From assembly GCA_022818135.1 (NCBI GenBank), contig JAFMSR010000017.1, forward strand, positions 4,095,476 through 4,159,475: a stretch of DNA of 64,000 nt. The letters are read 5' to 3'. Source of the DNA: Saxidomus purpurata. Lineage: Eukaryota > Mollusca > Bivalvia > Venerida > Veneridae. Each line of letters begins with the position of its first letter. Within the stretch, counting starts at the first letter, position 1. Below are positions 1-11,439 of this stretch, piece by piece. Under the pieces are notes generated by a model. The model was not told where the DNA came from, made no database searches, and saw only the letters and a program-made list of their open reading frames with translations. The translations under genes and the position numbers were made by a program.

Positions 1-988
1 CCCTTTCCAACAGAAACACGTGTGTTGCTGTACCCAGTTTCGATGTTTTCTTAAATCTTTCAGTCGCGCGTTTGATTTCGTCTTTCAACGTTTCTGCAGA
101 TTCTTTCTGTAAAGAACTCGCTTTAGACAGTTTTAATTTTCTTGACGACATTTCTGACAGGACCCGTTTTTCAAGTTTATCGTAAGCGTTATCAATATCT
201 GCTTTAAATTGCCTTAGATGCCTCTTGACTTCTGCTTCTTTTGTGGCGAGTCCAAGGACGTAAGTTGATTCGTGTTCAATCAGTTCATCAGCTTGTTTTT
301 CAATGACTTCAAGTCTTTTCTGAAAATTTATAGTAACTTCTTTCTTACTCACTTCGTCTGCAAGTGAAACCATATCTTCACATTTTCTGTGTGTAACAAT
401 GGCACACTCATTACAGCATAGCTCATTGTGATCTTTGCAGAGATATTTAACTTCTTCAGAACTGTGTTTTGGACACTTAGAAAGGTTAGCTAAATATTGG
501 AATTCTTTCATATCCAAAGCATTCACAGTCTTCCCAAAGTCGGTTAGTTTATGACTTGATAATAGCTTACTTTTCTTGTGATGTCGTTTGCATTCTTCAC
601 ATAGCTTTTCTGTACACTCATAACAATAGACAATAGCCTGGACCTTGATTTCCTCTCTCAAACATGGCTCACAATAGTTTTCTTTCGTATCCATCTTGGC
701 GTCAGTGTCGTTTAAAATCGAAAGTAGAGTAAAGTTTATCGGGAAATTCTCCACCCACTTTTCTACAGTGTTAAACTTGACGTTATCAGTTTTCGTATCC
801 GCCCTACATATAGGACAAAGTAACTTTTGCTTGCCAGATTTATCCAACAATTTCTGTATGTATCCAGTTAAACATAAATGACAGAATGTATGTAAACACG
901 GTAAAGATCTCGGTGTTTCGTATGATTCTAAACAGATAGTACAATGAAAGAAATCCTTATTCACAAAAACGTGATCTGCCGTCGCCAT
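1..988 (-). CDS. TRIM/RBCC protein, 5' part (cut by window edge)
   Basis: The minus-strand frame is open from an ATG at 988-986 to the window edge, giving 329 residues without a stop. Residues 16-61 form a C3HC4 RING finger (C16, C19, C31, H33, C36, C39, C58, C61), which in this family binds E2 enzymes and gives E3 ubiquitin ligase activity. A first B-box-like zinc site lies at about 105-147 (C106, C109, C122, C125, C130, C133, H136, H146) and a B-box 2 at about 172-203 (CPKH, then C184, H187, C192, C195, H200). From about 205 onward the protein is Lys/Glu-rich and helical, as expected of the TRIM coiled coil. The C-terminal part, probably an NHL, filamin or unstructured tail, is outside the window. 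RING, two B-boxes and coiled coil in this order resemble the TRIM45/TRIM56-like genes expanded in bivalves. The exact orthologue cannot be told. Role in innate immunity is inference from the family. Confidence 0.88.
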   Translation of the reverse strand, partial: MATADHVFVNKDFFHCTICLESYETPRSLPCLHTFCHLCLTGYIQKLLDKSGKQKLLCPICRADTKTDNVKFNTVEKWVENFPINFTLLSILNDTDAKMDTKENYCEPCLREEIKVQAIVYCYECTEKLCEECKRHHKKSKLLSSHKLTDFGKTVNALDMKEFQYLANLSKCPKHSSEEVKYLCKDHNELCCNECAIVTHRKCEDMVSLADEVSKKEVTINFQKRLEVIEKQADELIEHESTYVLGLATKEAEVKRHLRQFKADIDNAYDKLEKRVLSEMSSRKLKLSKASSLQKESAETLKDEIKRATERFKKTSKLGTATHVFLLER

Positions 989-1026
989 ATATAAGTTGAT
1001 AATATTTAACACAGTCGATACAGTTT

Positions 1027-1172
1027 GGGGCTATACGTTTCATCCGCGCCGGCATACACCGGCGTACGCATGTCTTTCTGCCCGGGACACTAGGACTCGG
1101 TATACCGGCATATGCCGGCGTACGCCAGGTATTCGCCGTATATAAACCGGCGCGGCTGAAATGTATAGCCCC
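1027..1172. mobile_element. Small foldback/MITE-like element
   Basis: Terminal inverted repeats of about 26 bp begin with GGGGCTATAC on both ends and differ at two positions. The interior is rich in CCGG and contains further short palindromes (CCGGCATATGCCGG). The element lies 38 bp upstream of the TRIM start codon and so falls in its promoter or 5'UTR. A clear target-site duplication was not found. Confidence 0.7.
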
Positions 1173-1985
1173 TAGACAACAAAATCAGCACATACTTTCG
1201 ATTTATATTACCTTTTTTGACGGTTACTGCTTATTTTTCCTTTCTGTTGCATCATACAAATAATCGTTTCCAATCTTTATGCTCATATGAAGCCATTAAC
1301 TTTATATTTTGATAATTGCAGTTAGAATAGCGTACTTAATAAAATTATGGGCCTATATACACAGTATAGGTACAGGATGAAATATACAATGTTTAAGTTT
1401 GATGGTCAAATACACATTTTCTAAATTTAAAATAAAAATTGAGGCGCAAAAAAAATAAAATAAGGTCTCATTCTAAATAGTCTAGGAAAGCCTTAGTAGC
1501 CTAATAACTGGGTGTTATCAGGGACTAGAATAGAAACATAGATAGATTGTATAATGATTAAACAATAGCTGTGTTAAATAAACAGTATGAATATTTTTAC
1601 AGTAGATCTAGTACAAATTGGTAAATGCATATCACATATTTTATTTTGTCATATCAAATGAGTACTTTTATGTTATTTGTTGATATTTTCATATGTATTT
1701 ATGAGTTTGATCTCGTAAATATTTTATTGTTTATACATGAGTAAATTTTGCTAATCAAATTAATTTGTTGTTCGAATGTTATTCAAGGTCTGATCAATAA
1801 CTGGCCAAAATATCGGCAATGTTCTCGTAGACAACGGAACACATTTAAAGATACCCATGCCGTTAATGAATTGTGAGAATGTAATGTTAATGAATTTCAA
1901 AGTAACATTTTCAAATGTTCAGGTTGATTTCACGATGATGCGTTTCCAAAAAAGCTTACATTTAAGCAATCAGCTCATGATCTTC
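1173..1985. other. AT-rich DNA, no gene seen
   Basis: No coding signature or recognised repeat was seen on either strand. Base composition is strongly AT-rich with scattered stops in all frames. Confidence 0.5.
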
Positions 1986-2590
1986 GCTGTTTAGAAGATA
2001 AAGAAATTTGCCACCTTCAGAAATGGAGGTTGGATTTCGAAAAAAAAACAAACAGTGTTCATATTGTTACATAGAAAAGGCAAATATCGTCGGATTTTAG
2101 CGATGGTAGCTTTCCGACAATAGGTAAGTTATATTGGTTTATACCAAATGAAATGGAATAATTTACGAAAGCCGCATTTACCCAACTGCAGAAATCGATG
2201 TTTGCTATTGTTTAAAAAAGTAACATTTTCAAATTGATACACAAAAGGTAAATGTGGTCGGATTTTCGAGTTTTTAAATATTCGTAAACTGCAGAATGTC
2301 AGCTTTCAAAGGGTTTATAAATTGTTTTGGTTAACAGAGTAAAGAAGATAAAAATAGGTAGGGCCGTAGTTTCTCACCCCCCGAAATCGATGTTAGCTAT
2401 TGTTAAAAAAAAATAGCGATGTTCAAATTGATGTAGAAAATGTAAATGTAGTTGGATTTCAAAAATGTTTGCATGAATGTCAACTTTCCAACGTAGCGTA
2501 GGGTTATACTATATTTTGTAATTTGTTTTAGCCCAGTTAATAATAGAACAGCAAAGCTTCCAAAAGTGGCTTCGTTAAGAGGTAACTGGA
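1986..2590. repeat. Decayed tandem repeat, about 190-bp units
   Basis: Three diverged copies share blocks such as 'aaatcgatgtt(a/t)gctattgtt', then 'aaatgt(a/g)gt(t/c)ggattt' and 'atgtcaactttcc'. The copies are centred near 2070, 2240 and 2440. No protein is encoded. Confidence 0.5.
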
Positions 2591-2868
2591 CCACAAAAAT
2601 GAACAAAATAAGTCATATCTCAAAATGTTTGGGAGACTCTGAAGTTTACCGGACCGCCGGTGTAACGTTGTAAACTGACCCCCATAGAATAATGACCCCC
2701 CGGTCATTATTTTATATAGAATAGTGACTCCTTTCTATAAAATACTGACACCCCTTATAAAATAATGACCCCCACGATTTTATCTATAAAATATTGACCC
2801 CCACCTAACCTATTACTAACATACTCTATATCAATTCAAGTCACTGTCGTGTTTCTATTGCTTATATT

Positions 2869-2922
2869 TGTTGTTGTTGTTGTTGTTTCTGCTGCTGCTG
2901 CTGATGCTGCTGCTGCGTCTAC
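2869..2922. repeat. (TTG)n/(CTG)n microsatellite
   Basis: A run of TTG triplets passes into CTG triplets with one GAT interruption. It lies inside the 2661-6119 element. Confidence 0.9.
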
Positions 2923-3189
2923 AGCTGACACAACAGCAGTATAACTTAGAGGCCCCGCTAAGAAATAAGCGTACATCTATTGAAAATGAAATTTAAAATG
3001 GTTTTCATTTGAATTATCATTATTGTACTTAAAGAGAAGTATTACAATAATAGAAGATATACCTAAGTCGTTTTAAGGTTACTATAGAAATAGAGAGAAC
3101 CGATATTTAGGCTGGAGGATAATTTGGTTTTGTTTACAAACAGTGTATTATCACAATTCATCATTTTGCCTTTGGAATCATGATATTAT

Positions 3190-3320
3190 TAGGACCGGGT
3201 GTCATAATATTATGACCGGTGGTCATAATCGAAGATCATATTATTATGACCCCCGTAATAATAATATGACCGGGGGTCATAATATTATGACCCCCCGGTC
3301 ATAATTTTATGACCCCGGTC
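3190..3320. repeat. Inverted GGTCATAATATTATGACC motifs
   Basis: Self-complementary blocks of the form GGTCATAATATTATGACC recur several times, giving a potential cruciform. They resemble the 'aataatgacccc' motifs at the ends of the same element. Confidence 0.7.
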
Positions 3321-3329
3321 AAGTTCGGT

Positions 3330-3600
3330 GAAGATCGCGTCAAAATGTGATTTCTAAAGCATTCACATGTTTTTTCTAAGATTTGACCTCGTGACCTAGT
3401 TTAGACCCCACATAACCCAGTTTCAAACGTGACCTAGATATCATTAAAATATTCATTTTGACCAAGTTTGGTGAGGATCAGGCAAAAATTGTGACCTTGT
3501 TTTTGACCCCACATGACCCAGACTTGACCTAGATTTTATAAAGGTTGATATTGTGACCAAGTTTGGTGATGATCGAGCCAAAAATGTAGCCTGTAAAAGT
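3330..3600. repeat. Dispersed molluscan-type repeat
   Basis: Two or three diverged copies contain 'gaccccacatgaccca', 'tgacctagat' and 'gaccaagtttggtgatgatc'. This is typical of high-copy non-coding repeats in bivalve genomes (from memory, not searched). Confidence 0.55.
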
Positions 3601-4055
3601 GGCTTGCCAGTCTTCTCTGACGTCGGGCGACGCCATACTGGTCGAAAAGTAAAGATAATCGTATTGCCATGATTCCTCGCTATGCATATACAATGAGACC
3701 TTCGGTTAATTGTGTATGTTTCAGATTTTTCGTATTCCATTTCGTTGCCTAGCAACGGGCTTTTTTTGTGCAACTGGTGAATATTTAAGAATTCTTTTGC
3801 ATGAATTGCTTATTCTTTTTGTGCTAAATGATTTCTAAAACCACTTTTCGAATGCTCGTGAAAAGGGAAACATAATGATAATTATAAGTTTGTTATTGAT
3901 AGCTCCATTAGTTTCACTGTGTGGGGCGTTTAAACCTAACAAAACGCGCAAATTTTGGGATGCAAAAGCATTACCATACACACTTTGGTGAGAGATTTGG
4001 TCTACGGAAATGATTCAAACCACTTGTCACTTACAGTGATTTTGCTTAAATATTT

Positions 4056-4290
4056 GGTTGGAGTTGCCGAGTGGTTAAGGTCGTTGACTCCTAATCCAGC
4101 GGCCCGGGTTCGATTCCCAGGCGGGAAGCTGGAAATTGTGAAACACATGTTTCCCACTCAACTAGAGGAGTTCTGGTAAGCAACCCAGCGTTACTGGATT
4201 GAAATCCAGGCATCCTCGCCGCCTAAAAACTAGCCAATTCTGGCTATCTAAAAGAGGGCGTTAAACTGAATATGAATAATATGAATATGA
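4056..4290 (+). mobile_element. tRNA-derived SINE
   Basis: The head contains a pol III A-box-like block (GTTGCCGAGTGGTTAAGG) and a B-box (GGGTTCGATTCCCAG) with tRNA-like spacing and an anticodon-loop-like CTCCTAA. A tRNA-unrelated body follows, ending near 'gagggcgttaaactgaat' and a short AT-rich repetitive tail. The ending recalls V-domain SINEs such as RUDI of bivalves, but the family is not confirmed. The acceptor stem does not close, so this is not a functional tRNA gene. Confidence 0.75.
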
Positions 4291-5389
4291 ACAAATTTAT
4301 GAAATAGAAAATAGGGGTATATATATATAAAAGAATATATAATTATAATATAAAAGATCTGAATCGTACAAAATGAAGGAGAGGTGTCCTTGTATATGAA
4401 TACCAAATATCAGGGCAATACGATATCTTTACATTTCGACCATTATTACGCCGACCGACGTCAAAGAAGACTGGCAAACCACCTTAATGCACTCTGTTCA
4501 TCGAATTGCGGTAGCATAACAACGCATCTTAAAAACCAGCTATACCGGCTGAGGCCGATGTTGTTGTTGTTGTTATTTCCCAGTTTTATGACCCTCCCGC
4601 CTCTTTACGGGAACATTATGGTGTGGACATACCAGCTTTACATGGTGGAGGAGGACCCCAGGTGCCCCTCCGGGCAATTTTCAGGCTCGGGCGGGCACCT
4701 GGGTAGAACCACCGACGTTCCGCAAGCTAGCTGGTTAGCTTCCTGACATGAAAGATCTTGACCGTGAGCCTCGGTGGCGTAATGATAGCGCGCTTGCTTA
4801 TTAAAGCGGATAAGTCTCACCAAAGGGATATTGCTTCGCCGTATAAAACCTTTGCCAATAGAAACAGATGACCTAATGGAATGGGGATACATAAAAGGAA
4901 TCCTTTTGCAACTTGAAACCCCTGCAACTTTCAAGGTACACGGTAGAACATACTTAGAACATAGATCACGAAACCCTTGCTTTAAAGGTGCATGACTTTT
5001 TGTTTAGAACATGTTTTAGATCTAAATCTTTTTGTTGCCTATAAAGGTATCATGCTTCAAGTATTTCAACAGGCTTAAGTTTTATTTTTCCAAGATTTTT
5101 CCCAGATTCGTTGAGATAGTACCTAACAGCCTCGTAACTTTGTGACATCGCATTATGTTACGCATACATGTATATAATTATTAATTTACCTTCTGTACAA
5201 TGTAGTGTAAGCATTCTGGAACGAAATTTTAGAAGAAACATCATTTTCTTATTGCATCCTACATGTTGCACTAATTTCGTAATAGCATGGGCTCGCGGGC
5301 TCATTACGAAAAAATGCTATTGACGGTAAAATAGTTCATTTTCTGGAGTGCAAGATTGTAAAAAAGGCAATTCATAAAGCACAATGTTT

Positions 5390-5935
5390 TATGCCACCCC
5401 TGAAAGTGATGTCAAATACCCTTAACCTTCAATATGTCACCTATATGTCACTCATATATACTTCCAAAAATAGGCGAAACAGGTGTGGGGTAGCCCAGTG
5501 GTTTTATTACCTGTGACGCTCCTCGTCGTTAGAAATTATTCAAATTTCAGTATATTGTTGAAGAGACATCTTTCTTTGGATTTGGGGTATTTCAGGCGTT
5601 TTTAAGTAGAAAAAGTAAACAATTGTATCAATATAAGGCAAAAAATATGCAAATCGGTTGTGGGGAAGTCCCATGTTTTATGACCTGTGACGCCCATGAC
5701 AATAAGATGTTGTTCGAATTTAAGGGCCATAACTCCCGAACAGGTGGAGCAAATCCATTTTTTTCTTTCTGCACAACTAGGCATCGGTAGTAGTAATCCC
5801 TGAAAGTTTGAATCAATTCCGTCCAATAATGAATGAAGAGTTGCGGTCACACAAAAAATGTTGCAAGTACGCACGCACGGACGCACGCACGGACGGGTGC
5901 CATTACCATATTCTCCTCCGATGCCTATCGGTGGG
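5390..5935. repeat. Dispersed bivalve-type repeat with GGAC(GCAC)n run
   Basis: Contains 'agggccataactc', two related blocks ('gtgtggggtagcccagtgg' and 'ttgtggggaagtcccatg') about 180 bp apart, a short CGCACGGA repeat at 5870-5896 and a closing 'cctatcggtggggataa'. These are features of a common non-coding bivalve repeat. No coding potential. Confidence 0.5.
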
Positions 5936-6287
5936 GATAATTATGTTGTAAGTGTACCTTACATGGGTTAGGGTTACGGTTTGGGTTAGGGGGTCGTTAT
6001 TCTATAGGGGGTCACAATTCTATGTGAGGGTCATTTTTCTACGTGTGGGGAGTCACTATTCTATATAAAATAATGACCGGGGGGTCATTATTCTATGGGG
6101 GTCAGTTTACAACGTTACACCGGCATAAAATGCAAATTTTTGGTGCGGGCCGAGAAATCCAAGATGGCGTCCAAGATGGCCGCCGTTTTTCGATTTAGGT
6201 TGCTTTTTTAAAGGTCCGACTATAAAATAATTACTTAGAAGGAAGTTGCAAAAGAAGCACACAACTACATTAGCCAGGTCAAAAGGT

Positions 6288-7185
6288 CAAATTGACCAAA
6301 AAAATCACCATATTACCACATAATTTCCTCACATTATCAAAATATATAGGGTATAGCAGGTCATGTTTTATACTAACAATGACATATATACATGTGCTTT
6401 TACGCAACAACTATTTTGTGCAAATAAAATCGGTTGCCATGGAGATATATAATACGGCGTCCAAAATGGCGGCCCCTGTTCTATTCATAGTTCATGTAAA
6501 CAAAAAAATGTTAAATATGCGCTGCAAATGAAACACAAAAATACTTGCAGTAAAGTTATGTAAATTGATATTTTAATTTTGAGTTTCATTCAAGGTCACA
6601 ATCAAGGTCATATTTAAGGTCTCAAGGCCAAATTAACCAAATATTCACCATTTTACCACATTATTTCTTCAAATTATTAAAAAGATAGGATAAAGGAAGC
6701 CATATTTTGTATAATTATAGTGCAAGTGTTATATGTTTATTTTGCAGCACATATTTTATTTTGATTTTCATTCAAGGTCATAATAATAATATAATAATAT
6801 AATATTATTATATAATAATTATAGGTCAAAAGGCCAAATTGACCAAATATTCACCATTTTACTACATTGTTTCTTCAAATCATTATGAAAACATCGGATA
6901 AAGATAGCCATATTTTGCATAATTATACTGCAAGTGTTTTTATGCTTATTTTGCAGCACATATTTTATTTTGAGTTCAATTTAAGGTTACTATCAATGTC
7001 ATATCCAAGGTTAAAAGGTCAAATTGACTAAATATTCAATATTTTACTACATTATTTCTTCAAATTATTAAAAAGGAAAGGCATATTTTGCATAATTATA
7101 CTGCAAGTGTTTTTATGTTTCTCTTGCAGCTCATATTTTATTTTGATTTTTATTCAAGGCCACTATCAACCCAAACCTGCAAACT
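6288..7185. repeat. Left-arm tandem units of the giant palindrome
   Basis: About four diverged units repeat 'ttcaaggtca', 'attgaccaaatattcaccattttac' (given in part) and 'ttttgcagcacatattttattttga', near 6590, 6770, 6970 and 7150. The first unit carries 'ccatggagatatataatacg' and 'aaaatggcggcc' and is the reverse complement of right-arm units. Confidence 0.7.
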
Positions 7186-7689
7186 AGGATGCTTTACTCA
7201 TCATCAATTTAAACACAAATTTCTTTACTTCAATACCGAAAAATGAACCGCATATATCACAACATGTAACACAATTAATGGAGTTGTTCTTGGGTCTGAA
7301 CAACATCTTGACCAGAGATGCGTGGTGTCATGTCAGTAACGAGAGATAGTAGTGGTGTACCAATAAAACTAATACATCTGTGTCGGGGCTACGTATCAGC
7401 AGCTTTTGAACCACGTCACCTGCAACATATTTTGTATGTAGCAAAATTACAGCTTCTTAGCTTGTAAATACAGTCCAACCTCTCAACAACACCTCTGAGG
7501 AGCAAAAAACCTCTCCACAAAGACAGATGTGTTATTTCCCAAAGCAGTTGTATGTATATCTGAACAAATTAACCTACCCAGAGCCACAACCTCTCCAGTC
7601 ACCAAACAAAAAATGATATTCCCTTTGGTGTTGTTGTGGAGAGGTTGGACTGTAGGTCTGAAACATATGAAACCAGCTCACCCAGACTA

Positions 7690-8127
7690 CCACTTACAAC
7701 ATTAATCTGTTCATCTGAAAGAACACTAACTTAGCTTTGAGCAAGATAAATGGTGTAGAACTTAGCAAGTTCTTTCTTAAAGTTAGTGTTACCGATGCCT
7801 GCTTCCAGTCTGCTATTGGCATTTCTGGTTGAAAAACAAATGTTTTCCCGACTGATCTTCACCTCATTTCATTGATATCTGTGATTTAGCACTTTGATCA
7901 AAATATATATCAAGTACCACATGTATTTGAAGGGAACTTTTACTTTTTAATAAGACATATTGCCAAAATGAACTGGCGATGTCCTTGTACACTATACGAC
8001 ACTGGTTCACTACTTGAAGCATTTGTATCATCGCCACACCATCATATATTACACAGTCAGCTTTCTTTATTGAAATCATATCGCCACTATCTGTAATAAG
8101 ACTAGGAGGTACTACGGCATAATCCAT
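7690..8127 (-). pseudogene. Decayed transposon-associated protein fragment
   Basis: A minus-strand frame of 87 codons (8127-7864) includes the stretches SIKKADCVIYDGVAMIQM and VVLDIYFDQSAKSQ. I recognise this pattern (I-D-G-M-A then V-D-V-V-F-D-x-Y-x-x-x-S-I-K) from uncharacterised multicopy proteins in invertebrate genomes, probably carried by mobile elements; this is memory, not a search. Past the stop, another frame at about 7825-7690 continues with GNTNFKKELAKFY and VLSDEQINVVSG, so the coding sequence is frameshifted. The right arm has a partner (10342-10377, plus strand). Function unknown. Confidence 0.4.
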
Positions 8128-8989
8128 AACTCTCTAAAAGGGAACTTTTCTATAGGCAAGCAGATAATATATACATCTCTACCCCATTAATTCAATTCGA
8201 TTGGGATACAAGAAAAAATGTGATACTATGTATCACAGCGGACCTAGACACAAAGCTTTTATGTAAATATTTTGAAATTTGAGATGCAAATAAACTTTTC
8301 AGACATTATAACAGAGACAGAATAAATTTATATTCTAGGTTCATGTAAAGCAAATACTTGACTATCTGGTTTGTGCATTTACAGTTTAGTAACTCTTTCT
8401 CATTTCCAGCCTATCATTTATGATTTAAAAAGAAACAAAATCATATTCATGAAAAAACTTTAAATAGTGTTTATGCTCTTTCCGTTTTTTTCATTAGATT
8501 GTATATACGAGCCCTATTTTCATTCAGCGTTAATGAAAACAAAGTTAACGCAGCAATATTATAATATGTTCTACGCTATGTTCCATTAAGGTAATTCTCA
8601 GAATATACAATACTAATCCTGCTTCCATCCTCACAAAATAGTTTGCAGTCGAAATGTTTGTAAACAAAATAACGCACATTTTTACGATTGCTAAAAGTAT
8701 CGTTACCGATCAATTACTTAAATTGGGCTACCTGTCAGTTTATTGCTGTACAGTCCTACAAAAATGTGCCTTGGACCTGCTAGATTTCAGCAAGGGCTTA
8801 TCAGTGTAACTAATCACTGGTTACAGTAAACACCTCATAAAACCCCAGGAACCTGCTGTGCTGACCAACTAGCCTCACATTCATTGCCAGATGTTATATT
8901 TGAGAATTCATTGACCTTTATTCTAGTACTTGTGCAAAATAACTGGAGAGAAAATACATTTATGAGATTCATTTGTTTTTTGCTAAAAG

Positions 8990-9465
8990 TCAGAGACATC
9001 TCTGTAAATTATATTTCTGTTAACAGAGATATCTCTCACGTTTTTAAAGATATCTCCCAAAACTTGAGCTATTTTTTAATGTTAAAAAGATATATTTCAA
9101 TGAAATAGAGATATCTTTCAATGTAATAAAGATATCTCTGTACTTAACAGAGATATATCTACTACATTAAGACATCTATGAGAGGAAGATATACATAGTC
9201 ATGTATCTGTATAAGATAGAAAATATCTCTGTAAGTAAAAGAGATATTTTTTGGATTTAATGAGATATTTTTCTGAAGTACAAAGACCTGTAAGCGTGAA
9301 AGAGATATCTCTTTTTACCGGTATAATGAAATATATCTCTTTAATATAAGAGATAACATCTTTTACTATTTCATTAAAACAAAGATATATATCTGATTCC
9401 ATACAGATATCTTCTTGAATAAGGGAGATGTCTCTAAAAATCAGAGACATCTCTGTAAACTATTG
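8990..9465. repeat. AGAGATATCTCT-rich palindrome centre
   Basis: Roughly twenty copies of the self-complementary motif AGAGATATCTCT or close variants (CAGAGACATCTCTGT, AAAGATATCTCT) occur in 475 bp. The block lies at the symmetry centre of the giant palindrome and begins and ends with the same CAGAGACATCTCTGTAAA string. Confidence 0.8.
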
Positions 9466-10289
9466 TAGCTTTTGGCGTTTTGGCACAAACTTGTAAATAT
9501 TTTGTGTGAAAAAAAAAATGTTTTAAAGTCCTTGACTTGTCAAATCAAGATAAAGGAAATTGGAAAAGAATTGTTCAAATTTATTAGAAAAACACTAAAT
9601 TAATCAAGTGAAATAAAGAAATATATCTTACACTTTGTTATTTGTGACATAGTTTCACTTAAATTTCCTAAATCAAGAGAAATGTTGATACATACATACT
9701 ACTGCAGCAATGCTCAAACAGATTGCACGGAGAATTATAACTAGATTGACCCTCTGTAATTTGATAGGGCTATTAATGTCCGATCAGATGGTGTTTAGGT
9801 CATATATCAGGGAGGTGTTTATTGCTACAATTCCATGCTGATGATTACCTGGCTGATAGAAATTCTTGGGAAATAAGGGAGTTTGGCACATTTTTGTAGG
9901 TCTGTATACTGTCAGTGACTGTACAATGATACCATTCAAAAACAAATGAAGTGTAATTGTAAATTTTAAACTATAAAAATTGAGTCACATAATGGACCCG
10001 ATACCGGAAGATAGTGGCATATTTGACCGATATCGGTTTTTATACTGGCCGAAAAATAAAAACTTTTTACTACTTATTAGACGTTACATAAGCATATAAA
10101 ATAATTTGACGTTTTACATGGATAAAAGATAGAAATATCAATTTTTTGACAATTTTAAAGCTACACAATGAACAGTGGTTTAACCCATTCTTTATCGTAA
10201 CTTCCTAGGCGATTTTCATAACAGTTTGTTCAAAGAACTATACACTACTTCACCTACATGTTACATTTTCCAACCACGTATTAAATATA

Positions 10290-10311
10290 GCGGGCCGCTG
10301 CTGCGGCCCGC
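10290..10311. repeat. Short GC-rich perfect hairpin
   Basis: GCGGGCCGC and GCGGCCCGC form a 9-bp perfect stem around a TGCT loop in otherwise AT-rich DNA. Confidence 0.7.
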
Positions 10312-10341
10312 AATAATTTGATATATATTTTATACCGGTTA

Positions 10342-10377
10342 TATCAAAGTACTAAATCACAGACACAAATGAAATGA
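10342..10377 (+). pseudogene. Right-arm remnant of the palindrome coding sequence
   Basis: The plus strand reads YQSTKSQTQMK followed by TGA, matching the C-terminal FDQSAKSQISMK and TGA of the left-arm minus-strand fragment. This shows that the palindrome arms include coding sequence. Only this short piece is readable. Confidence 0.4.
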
Positions 10378-11439
10378 GGTGATGATCAGTCGGAATAAAA
10401 CATTTGTTATTCAACCAGAATGCCAATGTTTGATTTACATTTGCCAGTCTTTAGCTTACTGTTCATTGTTTTAGTATCAACCTTTGGAACATGGTCATGA
10501 AAATTGGTCTTACATAAATGTTTACCCGGGTGTATCACTCATTTCTCCTCAACAAACTTAATTGTCAAGACAGTCAGAACCCCTCGTGTAACAGCTAAGT
10601 TATTTAAACTTGTTTCAGCTGCAGGTCATACAGAGACACCAGTAGCAAAATTTTCTAGGGAATGTTAAAAACATTGACCAAGGCATACTTGTTCAAACAT
10701 TTGCTTTATTTTCTTTATGTTTTCATCATACGTCCTTTTGTAAGATGTATTGTCAGTGTGATGGATAGTACTAGACTTTTCACCTTTACCAAGACCTTTT
10801 AGGACATATGTGTTAGAACTGGCGGTTAGTGGTCGTGAGAGTAATCATCTACCCAAGGAACCATTTCGATGGGTAACATCAACAATGTCACCACTGACTT
10901 TATAGACTTCAATGTAATAATCAATTCACACAAAATTAAACCTACCATCTGTCAATTTGGCAACAAAATTACCATTTATAAAACTCATATATGACATGTT
11001 CTTCTCTCAGATAATCATTCCAAAATTGGAATGTTGAGAAAACCTAATAACCTTTCTGTCGGAATTCTGTAAGCATTGTAACAACAGAAGTTTTCAGGTA
11101 AGAAAGCACATAGGACAATTTTTCGCGACGCAGTTTGAGAGAAGGCGACTACAGTATGTCATACTTTATCATGAAAAATGCTCTCATGCTTTGGTCTAAA
11201 TCCTTTCCAGCCAATATTTGCTTAACTGTGTTACGTTCAAACACATTAGAGCCTGAGAGCTATTCCTTCAGACCTGCATCGCCATAAAGGTAACCAATAC
11301 GGCGAAAACAGACATCAGGAAATGTACCTCCCCCCAGCCCCTACTGGAATCATACCATAAAGTTTGGACAGCTTTAATGTTCTTCCGCACTTTGCCTGAT
11401 ATATACTTTTATGTGTTTCTATTGCGCCTTACGCTTTCA

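Larger units (their letters stand above)
2661..6119. mobile_element. 3.46-kb terminal-inverted-repeat element inside the palindrome
   Basis: Both ends read TGTAACGTTGTAAACTGACC inward, and the inverted repeat continues without mismatch for about 70 bp before decaying. CCGG flanks both sides (2657-2660 and 6120-6123). The intact right arm of the surrounding palindrome reads CCGCCGGCAT, which fits an empty site plus a 4-bp CCGG duplication. Sub-terminal DNA on both sides repeats motifs like 'aataatgacccc'. No transposase was seen. The interior holds dispersed repeats and a SINE, so the element is non-autonomous or has captured other DNA. Confidence 0.82.

Noticed and set aside
4056..4130. tRNA gene candidate
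   Set aside because: A and B boxes are present, but the acceptor stem does not pair and a SINE body follows.
5960..6000. Telomere-like TTAGGG motifs
   Set aside because: Only a few degenerate copies at the sub-terminal part of a transposable element; too short for an interstitial telomere.
6292..6531. 79-codon frame matching a frame at 12271-12537
   Set aside because: The match is due to the inverted arms of the giant palindrome; the peptide is low complexity and not seen in the other units.
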